DNA of 64,000 nt from Amycolatopsis suaedae (GTDB lineage: Bacteria; Actinomycetota; Actinomycetes; Mycobacteriales; Pseudonocardiaceae). Numbering within the stretch: the stretch's first letter is position 1; each line of letters starts with the position of its first letter. Made by a program: the position numbers and the translations under genes. This document shows positions 1 through 8,339 of the stretch, piece after piece. Below the pieces are notes generated by a model. The model ran no database searches, was not told the origin of the DNA, and saw only the letters and a program-made list of their open reading frames with translations. The stretch lies in the NCBI RefSeq assembly GCF_004214935.1, contig NZ_SFCC01000008.1, positions 62,001-126,000 of the forward strand. The letters run 5' to 3'.

Positions 1-826
1 GCTCGGCGGGACTGCCCAGTGGCACGAAGCCCAGGTCGGTCACCCCGGCGTCGCGGAACCGCGCCACCTCCGCCGCCACCGTCGCCTCGTCCCCGGCGAT
101 GACGGCGTCGGCGGGACCACTCAGCCCGCCACGGTCGAGCACCGCGCGGTAGGCGGGCATGTCCTCGGTCCCCGCGAACGCCTCCGCGGCCCAGGCCCGC
201 ACGCCGTCGGGGTCGTCGGTGACCGAGATCATCGCCCCCACCATGACGCGGCGGCCGGGGCCGAGGCGGGGCACCAGGTAGCTGTCGACCAGGTCCGGCC
301 GGACCCAGGTGGCGATCAGCCCGTCGGTCATCTCGGCGGCGATTTTGATCATGACCGGACCGGTCGCGGCGAGCAGCAGGTCCGGTGCCTCGCCCTTGAT
401 GGCCAGCTGGGTGTCGACGGTGTACTCCTCGCCCTGGTGCTTCACCGGTTCACCACGCAGCAGCGGGCCGAGGATCCGCAGGTACTCGCGGGTGTGCCGG
501 GCGGGCTTGTCGTAGGGCAGGCCGAGCTGGTCGGAGATGTACCAGGCATGGCTGGGCCCGATTCCCAGGCTGAGCCTGCCGCCGATGAGGGACTGGACCG
601 TGCGGGCCTCGGTGGCGAGCACCACGGGGTGACGTGGCTGGGTGGGCACGACGGACGTGCCGACGTCCAGCGGGGTGCGGGAGGCGGCCAGTACGGCCAG
701 CGGATCCCACTGCCCGGGGGCCTGGTTGGTCCAGGCCGTGGGGAAACCGGCGCGCTCCGCGGCTTCGATCGCGTCGACCATGTCGGCGGCGGTCGCGGCG
801 GGGTTGATCAGAGGTCCGATACGCAT
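1..826 (-). CDS. LLM-class F420-dependent oxidoreductase (3' end cut by window edge)
   Basis: The reading frame starts at ATG 826 behind a GGAGG-like site and stays open to position 1, so about 275 residues are seen and the C-terminus is missing. The N-terminus MRIGPLINPA, the segment GTSVVPTQPRHPVVLATEART and the block GGRLSLGIGPSHAW are typical of luciferase-like monooxygenase folds that use coenzyme F420 in actinomycetes. The substrate cannot be told from the sequence. It is divergent from the LysR gene at 912, and an inverted repeat lies between them, so the LysR protein probably controls it. An FMN-dependent relative is possible but less likely given the host type. Confidence 0.85.
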   Translation of the reverse strand, partial: MRIGPLINPAATAADMVDAIEAAERAGFPTAWTNQAPGQWDPLAVLAASRTPLDVGTSVVPTQPRHPVVLATEARTVQSLIGGRLSLGIGPSHAWYISDQLGLPYDKPARHTREYLRILGPLLRGEPVKHQGEEYTVDTQLAIKGEAPDLLLAATGPVMIKIAAEMTDGLIATWVRPDLVDSYLVPRLGPGRRVMVGAMISVTDDPDGVRAWAAEAFAGTEDMPAYRAVLDRGGLSGPADAVIAGDEATVAAEVARFRDAGVTDLGFVPLGSPAE

Positions 827-883
827 GCCTCCATGTCAGCGCGGGATGCCGCGCCCATCCATGCACGGCTGTCCCGCACTGTG

Positions 884-898
884 ATCACGAAATGTGAT
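884..898. promoter_or_regulatory. LysR-type operator candidate between the divergent genes
   Basis: ATCAC-GAAAT-GTGAT is a perfect 5-bp inverted repeat with a 5-bp spacer, the T-N11-A geometry of LysR-type binding sites. It lies in the 85-bp gap between the oxidoreductase start (826) and the LysR start (912). It is the natural place for autoregulation and for control of the divergent gene. Confidence 0.55.
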
Positions 899-911
899 TA
901 GTGTGGACGCC

Positions 912-1784
912 ATGGAGCTGCGGGCACTCCGTGCTTTCGTCACGGTCGCCGAGGAACTGCACTTCGGCCGGGCCGCCGAGCGGCTGCACATCGTCCAGCC
1001 CGCGGTCAGCCAGCAGGTGGCGCGGCTGGAACGGGAGCTGGGCGTGCGGCTGCTGGACCGCACCCGGCGCAGTGTCCGGCTCACCGACGCCGGAACCCGG
1101 GTGCTCGACGCCGCACGGGAGGCGCTGGTCGCGGCCGACCGGGTGCGGGCGGTGGCCGTCGAGCCGGTGCCGGGTGACCTGCGCATCGGTACCGGGCCGG
1201 AGTTCGCCGCCCGGATCGAGCGCGGGATCGAGTTGCTGCGGGAGTACGTCCCGCAGCTGCGGGCGACGCTGGTGGAGCTGCCGGTGGCGCCGCGGCTGGA
1301 GGCCGTGCGCCGCCACGAGGTCGGCTTCGCGCTCGTCCGCGGCGTGGTGGACGCGCCGGGGCTGCGGGTGCACCCGATCTGGAGCGAACCGCTGGTGGCG
1401 GTGCTGTCGGTGCAGCATCCCGCCGCCGGGAAGCCGTCGGTGCGGGTCGCCGACCTCGCCCCGCTCCCGCTGCGCTACCCCAACCGGTCCTGCGAGCCGT
1501 CCCTGCACGCCACGATGATGTCCACGTTCGCCGGTCTCGGGCTGACCCCGACGCTGGGCAGGCCCACCGGCACGATCGGCAGCACGCTGGTCGAGGTGGG
1601 TGCGGACCGCTGGTCGTGGACGCTGTTGCCGGCAGGCGAGGTCGCCCGCGCCGGGCTGTCCAGCGTGGTCGGTGTGCCGCTCGACCCGGAGGTCACGGTG
1701 CCCGGCAGCCTGGTGTACCGCGACGACATGAGCGAGGCGTGCGTGAGCGCGCTGACTCGGGCGTTCGCCGGGGCACCGGCCTGA
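912..1784 (+). CDS. LysR-family transcriptional regulator
   Basis: This is a DNA-binding regulator of 290 residues. The N-terminal winged helix-turn-helix (about residues 1-60: MELRALRAFVTVAEELHFGRAAERLHIVQPAVSQQ is the classic LysR signature in two stretches) is followed by a periplasmic-binding-protein-like effector domain. ATG 912 gives the canonical MELR start; in-frame GTG codons at 894 and 903 are possible but would place the start inside or next to the operator. The product probably regulates the divergent oxidoreductase and itself. The inducer is unknown. SURF1 follows 29 bp downstream and may be read through. Confidence 0.9.
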   Translation: MELRALRAFVTVAEELHFGRAAERLHIVQPAVSQQVARLERELGVRLLDRTRRSVRLTDAGTRVLDAAREALVAADRVRAVAVEPVPGDLRIGTGPEFAARIERGIELLREYVPQLRATLVELPVAPRLEAVRRHEVGFALVRGVVDAPGLRVHPIWSEPLVAVLSVQHPAAGKPSVRVADLAPLPLRYPNRSCEPSLHATMMSTFAGLGLTPTLGRPTGTIGSTLVEVGADRWSWTLLPAGEVARAGLSSVVGVPLDPEVTVPGSLVYRDDMSEACVSALTRAFAGAPA

Positions 1785-1813
1785 CCGCCGCGCCGACCTT
1801 CTACCGTGGAGGG

Positions 1814-2611
1814 GTGCGGTGGAGGTTCCTGCTCAGACCTGGCTGGCTGGCGTTGACGCTGGCCGTGTTCGCCTTCGCCGGTTCCTGCTTCACACTGCTG
1901 GCGCCCTGGCAGTTCCAGCGCGACGCCGACCGGGAGGCGCAGAACGCGGCCCTGCAGGCGTCGTTCGTCGCCGAGCCGGCGCCGTGGACCCCGCGGCCGG
2001 GCCCGGAGTGGTCGCGCACGGTGGTCACCGGCACCTACCTGCCGCAGGCCGAGGTGATCGCGCGCCTGCGGACCGTCCAGGGCGAGCCCGCGTTCGAGAT
2101 CCTCACCCCGCTGCGCACGACCTCGGGCGAGGTCGTGCTGGTCGACCGCGGCTCGGTGGCCCCGGACGACCGCACCCGCGTACCGCCCTACGCGGCACCG
2201 CCCGCCGGGGTGGTGACGATCGTCGGCCGCAACCGGGCCGACGAGACCGACCCGCGTGGCCGGGACGCGTTCGCCGACGAGTCGACCGACGGGCGCCTGC
2301 ACTCCTACTCGGTGGACTCCCGGGTGGTGGCGCGCTCCAGCGGTCTGCCCATCCAGCCCGGCTACCTGCAGCTGGACGCCGGGCAGCCGGGCGTGCTGTC
2401 CCCGCTGCCGCTGCCGAAGCTGGAGGCCGGGCCGTTCTTCTCCTACGCCCTGCAGTGGATCGCGTTCGGCGTGATGGCGTTGTTCGGCTGGGGCTACTTC
2501 ACGATCCGCGAGCTGAAGCCGGGCGGGGCGCTCACCCGCGAGCGGACGCGGCGCAAGTCCGTGGCCGAGATGCTGGCCGAGGACGAGGAACCGGTCAGGA
2601 GCGGTTCCTGA
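1814..2611 (+). CDS. SURF1 family cytochrome oxidase assembly protein
   Basis: This is a 265-residue membrane protein with one helix near the N-terminus (about 8-27, LALTLAVFAFAGSCFTLLAPW) and one near the C-terminus (YALQWIAFGVMALFGWGYF), enclosing an extracytoplasmic domain. This is the SURF1 layout, and WQFQRD after the first helix and Y-x-LQW-x-AF before the second are family hallmarks. SURF1 proteins help insert haem a into aa3-type cytochrome c oxidase. The start is GTG 1814, 5 nt after a GGAGGGG site. Its 3' end overlaps the convergent cobD gene by 17 bp. Confidence 0.88.
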   Translation: MRWRFLLRPGWLALTLAVFAFAGSCFTLLAPWQFQRDADREAQNAALQASFVAEPAPWTPRPGPEWSRTVVTGTYLPQAEVIARLRTVQGEPAFEILTPLRTTSGEVVLVDRGSVAPDDRTRVPPYAAPPAGVVTIVGRNRADETDPRGRDAFADESTDGRLHSYSVDSRVVARSSGLPIQPGYLQLDAGQPGVLSPLPLPKLEAGPFFSYALQWIAFGVMALFGWGYFTIRELKPGGALTRERTRRKSVAEMLAEDEEPVRSGS

Positions 2612-3527
2612 GGCCGAGGCCGACGGCCAGCACCGCGGCACCCGCTCCGGCCAGCCAGCCGACCACACGGGACAGTTCGACGGCCCGGGTGACGTGCCCG
2701 GCGTCCGGATTGCGGCCGTCACCGAGCACCGGCAGTTCCTCGACGCCGTGCGGATAGACCGTCCGCCCGCCAAGGCGGATCTCCAGCGCCCCGGCGAACG
2801 CGGCCTCGACACGGCCGGCGTTCGGGCTGGGGTGCGCCGACGCGTCGCGTCGCCACGCCCGCCAGGCACCACCGGCCGAGCCGCCCACGACGGGCGCGCC
2901 GCCGACGGTCAGCAGCGCGGCAAGCCGGGTGGGCAGCAGGTTGACCAGCTCGTCGAGGCGGACGACGAACCAGCCGTAGCGACGCCTGCCCGCGACCCTG
3001 CGCAGCACGGACACCGCGCGCGAGCCGAGCATGCCGGGCGCTCCGGCGACCGCGCCCCAGAACAGCGGGGCGACGACGGCGTCGGAGGTGTTCTCGGCGA
3101 CGGTCTCCACGGAGGCGCGGGACAGCGCGATGACGTCGAGGCCGTCGGTGTGCCGTGGGTCCAGGGTGGACAGTGTGTGGCGGGCGGTCTCCAGCCTGCC
3201 GGTCTCCAGGTCGCGGGCCAGCTCGGCGCCGTCGAGGGCCAGCCCGGCTCCGCCGAGTACCGCCCAGGTGGTGACCGCGGTCCCGACCGCCTCGGCGACC
3301 GGGCTGCGGCGACCGGCCCGTTCGGTGAGGACACCGACCAGCACCGCGCCGCCGGCGAGGGCGCCCGCGTGCAGGAACCCGGCCAGCGGGTGATCGGCGG
3401 GCAGGCGCCGCTGCAGCGCCGTGGCCAGCCGGGCGAAGCCGTTGACCGGCCTGCCGTTCTTCGGGTCGCCGACGATGCCGTCGGCGGCCAAGCCGAGTAC
3501 CAGTCCGACCGCGCGCCCCGCGCTCAC
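2595..3527 (-). CDS. cobD: Adenosylcobinamide-phosphate synthase CobD/CbiB
   Basis: This 310-residue integral membrane protein of cobalamin synthesis attaches the aminopropanol (phosphate) arm to adenosylcobyric acid. Family features are the opening GLAADGIVGDPKNGRPVNGF, the block TLDPRHTDGLDVIALSRASVETVAENTSDAVVAPLFW (given here in part: SVETVAENTSD), and the C-terminal PSPNAGRVEAAFAGAL region. Length matches the family. GTG 3527 was chosen because GGGGAG lies 6 nt upstream; an in-frame ATG further out (MFRRHGES) would put that ribosome site inside the gene. No other cobalamin gene is next to it, and I saw no B12 riboswitch upstream. Confidence 0.9.
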   Translation of the reverse strand: MSAGRAVGLVLGLAADGIVGDPKNGRPVNGFARLATALQRRLPADHPLAGFLHAGALAGGAVLVGVLTERAGRRSPVAEAVGTAVTTWAVLGGAGLALDGAELARDLETGRLETARHTLSTLDPRHTDGLDVIALSRASVETVAENTSDAVVAPLFWGAVAGAPGMLGSRAVSVLRRVAGRRRYGWFVVRLDELVNLLPTRLAALLTVGGAPVVGGSAGGAWRAWRRDASAHPSPNAGRVEAAFAGALEIRLGGRTVYPHGVEELPVLGDGRNPDAGHVTRAVELSRVVGWLAGAGAAVLAVGLGLRNRS

Positions 3528-3680
3528 CTGCGACTCCCCATGTCGACGAAACATCCTCCCCCGCGGTTCGAGAGCCGAGGCTACTCGGGCCGCCCGCACC
3601 CCGAGCACGCGTGTACTACCTTTCGGGGTTGCCGGTCCCCCGCCGGGCTGGGTAACGGTTCGATCTCGAAGGGAGCCGGC

Positions 3681-4175
3681 ATGCCGGTCGTCGTGGTGAT
3701 GGGGGTGGCCGGCTCCGGGAAGACCACCGTCGGCACCGAGCTGGCGCGGCGGCTGGGGGTGCCCTACGCCGAGGCCGACGAGTTCCACCCGGAGGCCAAC
3801 ATCGCCAAGATGTCGGCCGGAACGCCGCTGACCGACGAGGACCGGTGGCCCTGGCTGGACGCCATCGCCCGCTGGATCGGCAGGCACGCCGGGCCGGGCG
3901 GCGTGGTGACGTCGTCGGCGCTGAAGCGGTCCTACCGCGACGTGCTGCGTGGCGGGGGCGACGTGTGGTTCGTCCACCTGCACGGCGACCGGGAGCTGAT
4001 CGCCGAGCGCATGCGGAAGCGGTCCGGGCACTTCATGCCGGTCTCGCTGCTCGACTCGCAGATCGCCGACCTGGAGCCGCTGCAGCCGGACGAGGCCGGT
4101 GTGGTGCTGGACATCGCCCGCTCCCCCGCCGACCTGGTCGAGGCGGCGCTGCGGTCCCTGCCGGATTCGTCGTGA
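3681..4175 (+). CDS. gntK: Gluconokinase
   Basis: A cytosolic kinase of 164 residues that phosphorylates gluconate to 6-phosphogluconate for the pentose phosphate or Entner-Doudoroff route. The P-loop GVAGSGKT is at residues 8-15, followed by the gluconokinase blocks EADEFHPEANIAKMSAGTPLTDEDRWPWL and SALKRSYRD, and the lid-region FMPVSLLDSQIADLE. The size is right for the GntK family of small thermosensitive/thermoresistant kinases. ATG 3681 follows AAGGGAG by 5 nt. It is divergent from cobD (153-bp gap). The stop codon lies inside the first hairpin of the repeat island downstream. Confidence 0.92.
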   Translation: MPVVVVMGVAGSGKTTVGTELARRLGVPYAEADEFHPEANIAKMSAGTPLTDEDRWPWLDAIARWIGRHAGPGGVVTSSALKRSYRDVLRGGGDVWFVHLHGDRELIAERMRKRSGHFMPVSLLDSQIADLEPLQPDEAGVVLDIARSPADLVEAALRSLPDSS

Positions 4176-4609
4176 GGGGCCCTCACGGCGTCCGCTGCCA
4201 GGGTCCTGGCAAAGTCGGGCGTCGGCGTGGGCAAGGGAGCTTTACTGGCGAAGAAGGGTAGTAAAGCTCCCTCGCTGCCTTACGGGTGTGACTGGTGGGG
4301 CCTGCGATGCCAACGGGACACCTGGGCTCGCGTGAAGGCCGAGTTCCTGTCGCCAGACGTGATGAAGGTGGCCTTCACGTACCTGACGCGAACCCGTCAG
4401 GCGGGCACACCTGTCACACCGGCACCAGCCAGCACACCCACCCCACCAGCCACCACGAACGAGACAACACCCCCCGCACCCCGCCGCCAGCAACGGCACC
4501 GTACTTGCGCGAGACGCAACCACAGCGCCCCTTGCCCACGTCGCGCTGCCCACGACTTCGCCGGGCCCCTGGCATCAGACGCCGTGAGGCCCCCTTCACG
4601 GCATGCGGG
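4176..4609. repeat. Repeat island 1 (convergent gap gntK / nudC)
   Basis: This 434-bp gap has no credible gene. In order it holds: a CGTGAGG/CCTCACG hairpin (4171-4187, type R3, starting inside the gntK stop); the main hairpin R1 (4234-4272) with the conserved tail TTACGGGTGTGACTGGTGGG; an R2 element with CGTGAAGGCC / GGCCTTCACG arms (4331-4340 and 4370-4379); and a second R3 hairpin GCCGTGAGGC...TTCACGGC (4581-4602). The same element types recur in the other islands of this window. Open frames here are products of the repeats. Confidence 0.85.
4234..4272. repeat. R1 hairpin repeat, copy 1
   Basis: Perfect 13-bp arms AGGGAGCTTTACT / AGTAAAGCTCCCT around a 13-nt loop. It sits between two converging genes, so it could fold in the transcripts of both. 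There is no T-run, so if it terminates transcription it is not a textbook intrinsic terminator. Confidence 0.8.
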
Positions 4610-5623
4610 TCAGGGAGACGCCGTCGCCCAGGACTCCAGCATCACGCGGGCGATCGAGGAGTTGCCGGGCATGACCAGCCGCGTCGGGTCGAAGTCCGGG
4701 GCCTCCGGGTCCGGGTAGCCGTCCCGGCCGGCCTCCAGCGCCTCGACGACCTCGGCCCTGGTGTACCAGCGCGCCGCCTCGATCTCGCCGTCGGCCAGGC
4801 GCAGCGGGGCGTCCGCGTCGGCCCGCGCGGCGAAGCCGAGCATGATCGACCGGGGGAACGGCCACGGCTGGCTGCCCAGGTACCGCACGTCGCTGACCTC
4901 GGCGCCGACCTCCTCGCGGACCTCCCGCACGACGCAGCCTTCCAGCGACTCCCCCGCCTCGACGAACCCGGCGAGGATCGAGTACCTGCCCGGCGGCCAG
5001 ATCGGCTGCCGCGCGAGCAGGACCCGTTCGCCGTTCACCCCGGCGTCGTCGTGCACCAGGCAGATCACCGCCGGGTCGGTGCGCGGGTACTCCTCGCGGC
5101 CGCACGACTCGCACTTCGTGGCCCAGCCGAACTGCACCAGCCGCGTCCGCCCGCCGCACACGGCGCAGAACGTCGCGCGACGGCGCCAGTGCCGCAACGC
5201 CAGCGCCGTGGTGAACAGTCCCGCCGACGTGTCGTCGAGCAGGTCACCGTGACCACGCAGGTCCAGCCACAGCTCGCCGTCGGCCAGTGGCGCCTCCAGG
5301 CGCAGGCCCCAGCTTCCGGTGATCGGCACCTGATCGGCGTCCTCGGGCGGTTCGCCGGGCAGGGCCCAGTAGTCGGTCTCCTCCCACTGCCCGAGGAAGA
5401 CCGCGTCCTCCGGCGGGATCTCGCCGTAGTCGCGTGCCTTGCGGGTGGCCAGGGTCCGGCCGTCCCGGGGAACCGGCATGCGGCCACGGTCGTCCAGCAG
5501 CACCACAGCGGCCTGCGGCCACCGCGCGTGCAGCCGGTCCGGGTCGGTGCGCAGCGTCTCCTGCCGGTCGGCGGTCGACCGGGACAGCGTCGGCAGCGTG
5601 TTCAGCTGGAACGGAGCCGTCAT
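4610..5623 (-). CDS. nudC: NADH pyrophosphatase NudC (Nudix hydrolase, possible RNA NAD-decapping)
   Basis: 337 residues. The enzyme hydrolyses NAD(H) to NMN(H) and AMP, and NudC proteins also remove NAD caps from RNA. The zinc ribbon is complete (C153-x2-C156 and C171-x2-C174), the Nudix box starts at G219 (GFVEAGESLEG then REVREEVG) and is followed by SQPWPFP at 251-257, the motif that separates NudC from other Nudix proteins. ATG 5623 overlaps the stop of the upstream M16 gene by 4 nt (ATGA), so it is translationally coupled to the M16 pair. It corresponds by position to M. tuberculosis Rv3199c. Confidence 0.95.
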   Translation of the reverse strand: MTAPFQLNTLPTLSRSTADRQETLRTDPDRLHARWPQAAVVLLDDRGRMPVPRDGRTLATRKARDYGEIPPEDAVFLGQWEETDYWALPGEPPEDADQVPITGSWGLRLEAPLADGELWLDLRGHGDLLDDTSAGLFTTALALRHWRRRATFCAVCGGRTRLVQFGWATKCESCGREEYPRTDPAVICLVHDDAGVNGERVLLARQPIWPPGRYSILAGFVEAGESLEGCVVREVREEVGAEVSDVRYLGSQPWPFPRSIMLGFAARADADAPLRLADGEIEAARWYTRAEVVEALEAGRDGYPDPEAPDFDPTRLVMPGNSSIARVMLESWATASP

Positions 5624-6993
5624 GACCGCTCGACGATGACACCGCCGAGACCGGCCAGCTGCGGGCCGAGCAGGTCGGCGTCGCCCACGACGACGCCGGT
5701 GAACCTGCTGGGCGCGAAGAACTCCAGCGCCGCCTCGGTCACCTGCTCCGCCGTCACCGCGGCCACCCGGTCCGGGTGACCGAGGAACCAGTCCATCCCC
5801 AGGCCCGCGTCCACCAGCGCCGACAGCTGCCCGGCCAGGCCGGTCTGCGACGCCGTCGAGATCAGCAGCGAGCCGACGGCGTACTGCCGCACCGACTCCA
5901 GCTCCTCCTCGGTCGGCGGCACCAGGCCGAAGCGGCCCAGTTCGTAGCGGGTCTCCAGCAGCGCGGCGGCGGTGACGTCGCTGGCCGTGTCGGCGTCGAC
6001 GACCAGCGTCGCTCCGGCACCGGTGAACTCGAACCCGGACCGGGCACCGTAGGTGTAACCCTTGTCCTCGCGGATGTTCTCCACCAGACGGGAGGAGAAG
6101 TAGCCGCCGAAGGCCAGGTTCGCCAATTGCAGCGCGGCGTACCGCGGGTCGGACCGGCCAATGCCACGCGCGGACAGCCTGATCTGCGACTGCACCGCAC
6201 CGGCCCGGTGCACCAGCTCGATGTCGCCGCCGGTCACCTCGGGCAGTTCGGGCAGGACGTTCGCGGACAGCTGCGACTCCCAGCCCGCGAACGCCTTCTC
6301 CAGGTCGGCGACGGCACGCTCCGGGTCGATGTCGCCGACCAGCACCAGCGACGACCCCCTCGGCACCACGGCCGCGCGGTGCAGCAGCCGCACCCGCTCG
6401 GGGACGACCTTGGCGACGTCCTCGGCGTAGGGCGTCTCCCTGGCCACCGGGTGATCGCCGTACCGCTTGCGCTGCAACGCCTCCCTGGCGATCGTGCGCG
6501 GCTGCGTCCTGGCGATGGCGAGCCGTTCGATCAGCCGTTCCGACTCCCTGGTCACCTCACTGTCCATATAGGACGCGTTGACGAGCAGGTCGGCGAGGAC
6601 GTCGAGCAGCGTGGGCAAGCCGCTGGCCAGCGCCGACGCGCTGATCGAGAGCGATTCGGGGTCGACCACCGTGCCCAGCTCGCCGCCGATCAGCGCCAGC
6701 TCGGTGTCGATGGCGATCCGGTCCCGGGTGGCGGTGCCGGTGACCAGCGATTCGGCCAGCACCTCGGCGGTGGCCGGGTGCAGCGGGTCGGTACCGGCGA
6801 ACGGGATGGTCATCCGCAGTTCGACCATGGGAACGGTCGGCTTGCGGACGGCGAGCACCCGCAGCCCGTTACCCAGCGTCGTGTCCACTGAGGACAGATC
6901 GGCGGCAGGCCGGTGCTCACCCAGCTCGGGAACCGGCCGGGGGCCGCGTTCGGTGCGGCCGATCTCCTCGGCGCCGCGGTGGGCTGTCGTCAC
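5620..6993 (-). CDS. M16 family peptidase-like protein, non-catalytic partner
   Basis: 457 residues with the two-domain M16 fold: an N-terminal half starting at about 35 (VDTTLGNGLRVLAVRKPTVPMVELRM) and a C-terminal half containing the R/Y pair region NIREDKGYTYGARSGFEF. Where active M16 enzymes have HxxEH, this protein reads FAGTDPLHPATAEVLAESL, so the zinc ligands are missing. In this family one subunit often supplies the zinc site and the other the substrate-binding R/Y pair. Its start overlaps the stop of the active M16 gene by 4 nt, which supports heterodimer formation. The region before about residue 35 is low in conservation, and the true start could be further in. Confidence 0.9.
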   Translation of the reverse strand: MTTAHRGAEEIGRTERGPRPVPELGEHRPAADLSSVDTTLGNGLRVLAVRKPTVPMVELRMTIPFAGTDPLHPATAEVLAESLVTGTATRDRIAIDTELALIGGELGTVVDPESLSISASALASGLPTLLDVLADLLVNASYMDSEVTRESERLIERLAIARTQPRTIAREALQRKRYGDHPVARETPYAEDVAKVVPERVRLLHRAAVVPRGSSLVLVGDIDPERAVADLEKAFAGWESQLSANVLPELPEVTGGDIELVHRAGAVQSQIRLSARGIGRSDPRYAALQLANLAFGGYFSSRLVENIREDKGYTYGARSGFEFTGAGATLVVDADTASDVTAAALLETRYELGRFGLVPPTEEELESVRQYAVGSLLISTASQTGLAGQLSALVDAGLGMDWFLGHPDRVAAVTAEQVTEAALEFFAPSRFTGVVVGDADLLGPQLAGLGGVIVERS

Positions 6994-8276
6994 TGGGAAC
7001 CTCCACTCTCGGGCTGGACGACCAGCACCGCACGGGAATCGGGGCGCAACGCCTTGGCCGCGGCGGCGACGTCGGCCGCGGTGACCGCGGCCATCCGGTC
7101 GGCCAGGCCGTAGACCAGGCCGGGGTCGCCGTAGAGCAGCTCGAACGCGCCGAGCGCGAGTGTCCGGGATACCAGACGGTCGTGTTCGGAATGCAGGCTC
7201 GCCGTCCAGCGGGCCCGCACCCTGGCCAGCTCCTCCTCGCCTGGCGGGGTCGCGGCCAGCCGCTCCAGCTCCTCGTCGACGGCGCCGAGCACCCGCTCGG
7301 GCGTGACGTCGGGGGCGTGGATGGCGGTGATGCTGAACGTGTCCGGGTCGCGGGCCTCGAACGGCCCGAACAGGCCCGCGCCCGCTCCGGCGTCGGTGAC
7401 GATCGCGTCGCGGTGCACCAGCCGCTGCTGCAGGCGGGAGCCGTCGCCGTCGGACAGCACTCCGGCCAGCACCAGGTGGGCCAGGTAACCGTCCAGCTCG
7501 CCGACCGGGTCGGGCATGCGGTAGCCGATGGCCAGCGCGGGCAGCGGAGCGTGCGGGTCCTTGTGCTCACCGCGCTGCTCGCTGGTCGGCCGGGGCTCGG
7601 CGAACGAGGGCCGGACGGGAGCGGGCCGCGCCGGGACGTCGCCGAAATGCCGGTCGATCAGCTCCCGGGCCTGCTCGGGCCGGACGTCACCGGCCACGGT
7701 CAGCACGGCGTTGGCCGGGGCGTAGTAGGTGTCGAAGAAGGCCGCGCAGTCGTCGAGGGTGGCCTGCTCCAGGTCGACGAAGTCGCCGTAGCCGTTGTGG
7801 GCGTTGGCGAACGTCTTGTACAGCACCGGCGGCAGCAGGATCCAGGGGAACCCGCCGTAGGGCCGGTTGAGCACGTTGAGCCGGATCTCCTCCTTGACCA
7901 CGTCGATCTGGTTGGCCAGATTCTCGGCGGTCAGCTTCGGCGCGCGCATCCGGTCGGCCTCGAGGAACAGCGCCCGCTCCAGCGCCGCGGCAGGCAGCAC
8001 CTCGTAGTAGTCGGTGTAGTCCGGGTGGGTGGAGCCGTTGAACGTCCCGCCGCTGCCCTGCACGTGCCGGAAGTGCGCGAGCTTCTCCAGGCTCTCGCTG
8101 CCCTGGAACATCAGGTGTTCGAAGAGGTGGGCGAACCCGGTGCGCCCCTCCGGCTCGGAACGGAAGCCCACGTCGTAGTGCACGCTGACGCCGACCACCG
8201 GTGCGGTCGGGTCCGGCGCGACGACCACGCGAAGCCCGTTGTCCAACGTGAATCGGTGTAGCTCGGGTGCGGCCAT
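6990..8276 (-). CDS. M16 family zinc metallopeptidase, catalytic subunit
   Basis: 428 residues. The inverted zinc motif HLFEH is at 50-54 and the third ligand is E131, exactly 76 residues after the motif as in pitrilysin-type enzymes. No signal peptide or membrane helix is seen, so it is likely cytosolic and may clear peptides. It is first in a tightly coupled operon with the inactive M16 partner and nudC. A GTCC-N8-AGAC palindrome (7162-7177) lies inside the gene. What links peptide degradation to NADH hydrolysis is not clear from sequence. Confidence 0.93.
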   Translation of the reverse strand: MAAPELHRFTLDNGLRVVVAPDPTAPVVGVSVHYDVGFRSEPEGRTGFAHLFEHLMFQGSESLEKLAHFRHVQGSGGTFNGSTHPDYTDYYEVLPAAALERALFLEADRMRAPKLTAENLANQIDVVKEEIRLNVLNRPYGGFPWILLPPVLYKTFANAHNGYGDFVDLEQATLDDCAAFFDTYYAPANAVLTVAGDVRPEQARELIDRHFGDVPARPAPVRPSFAEPRPTSEQRGEHKDPHAPLPALAIGYRMPDPVGELDGYLAHLVLAGVLSDGDGSRLQQRLVHRDAIVTDAGAGAGLFGPFEARDPDTFSITAIHAPDVTPERVLGAVDEELERLAATPPGEEELARVRARWTASLHSEHDRLVSRTLALGAFELLYGDPGLVYGLADRMAAVTAADVAAAAKALRPDSRAVLVVQPESGGSQ

Positions 8277-8339
8277 GCTTCGATCCTAGTCGCGACGCGA
8301 AGCGTCTCCGTTGAGGCGGCGGTGGGGCTGAGGACGGCC

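Noticed and set aside
3528..3680. Cobalamin riboswitch before cobD
   Set aside because: The gap is short and I could not find the B12-box core or the expected long structured leader.
4295..5779. Long plus-strand frame opposite nudC
   Set aside because: It is antisense to a clear Nudix/zinc-ribbon protein and has no domain; typical of GC-rich DNA.
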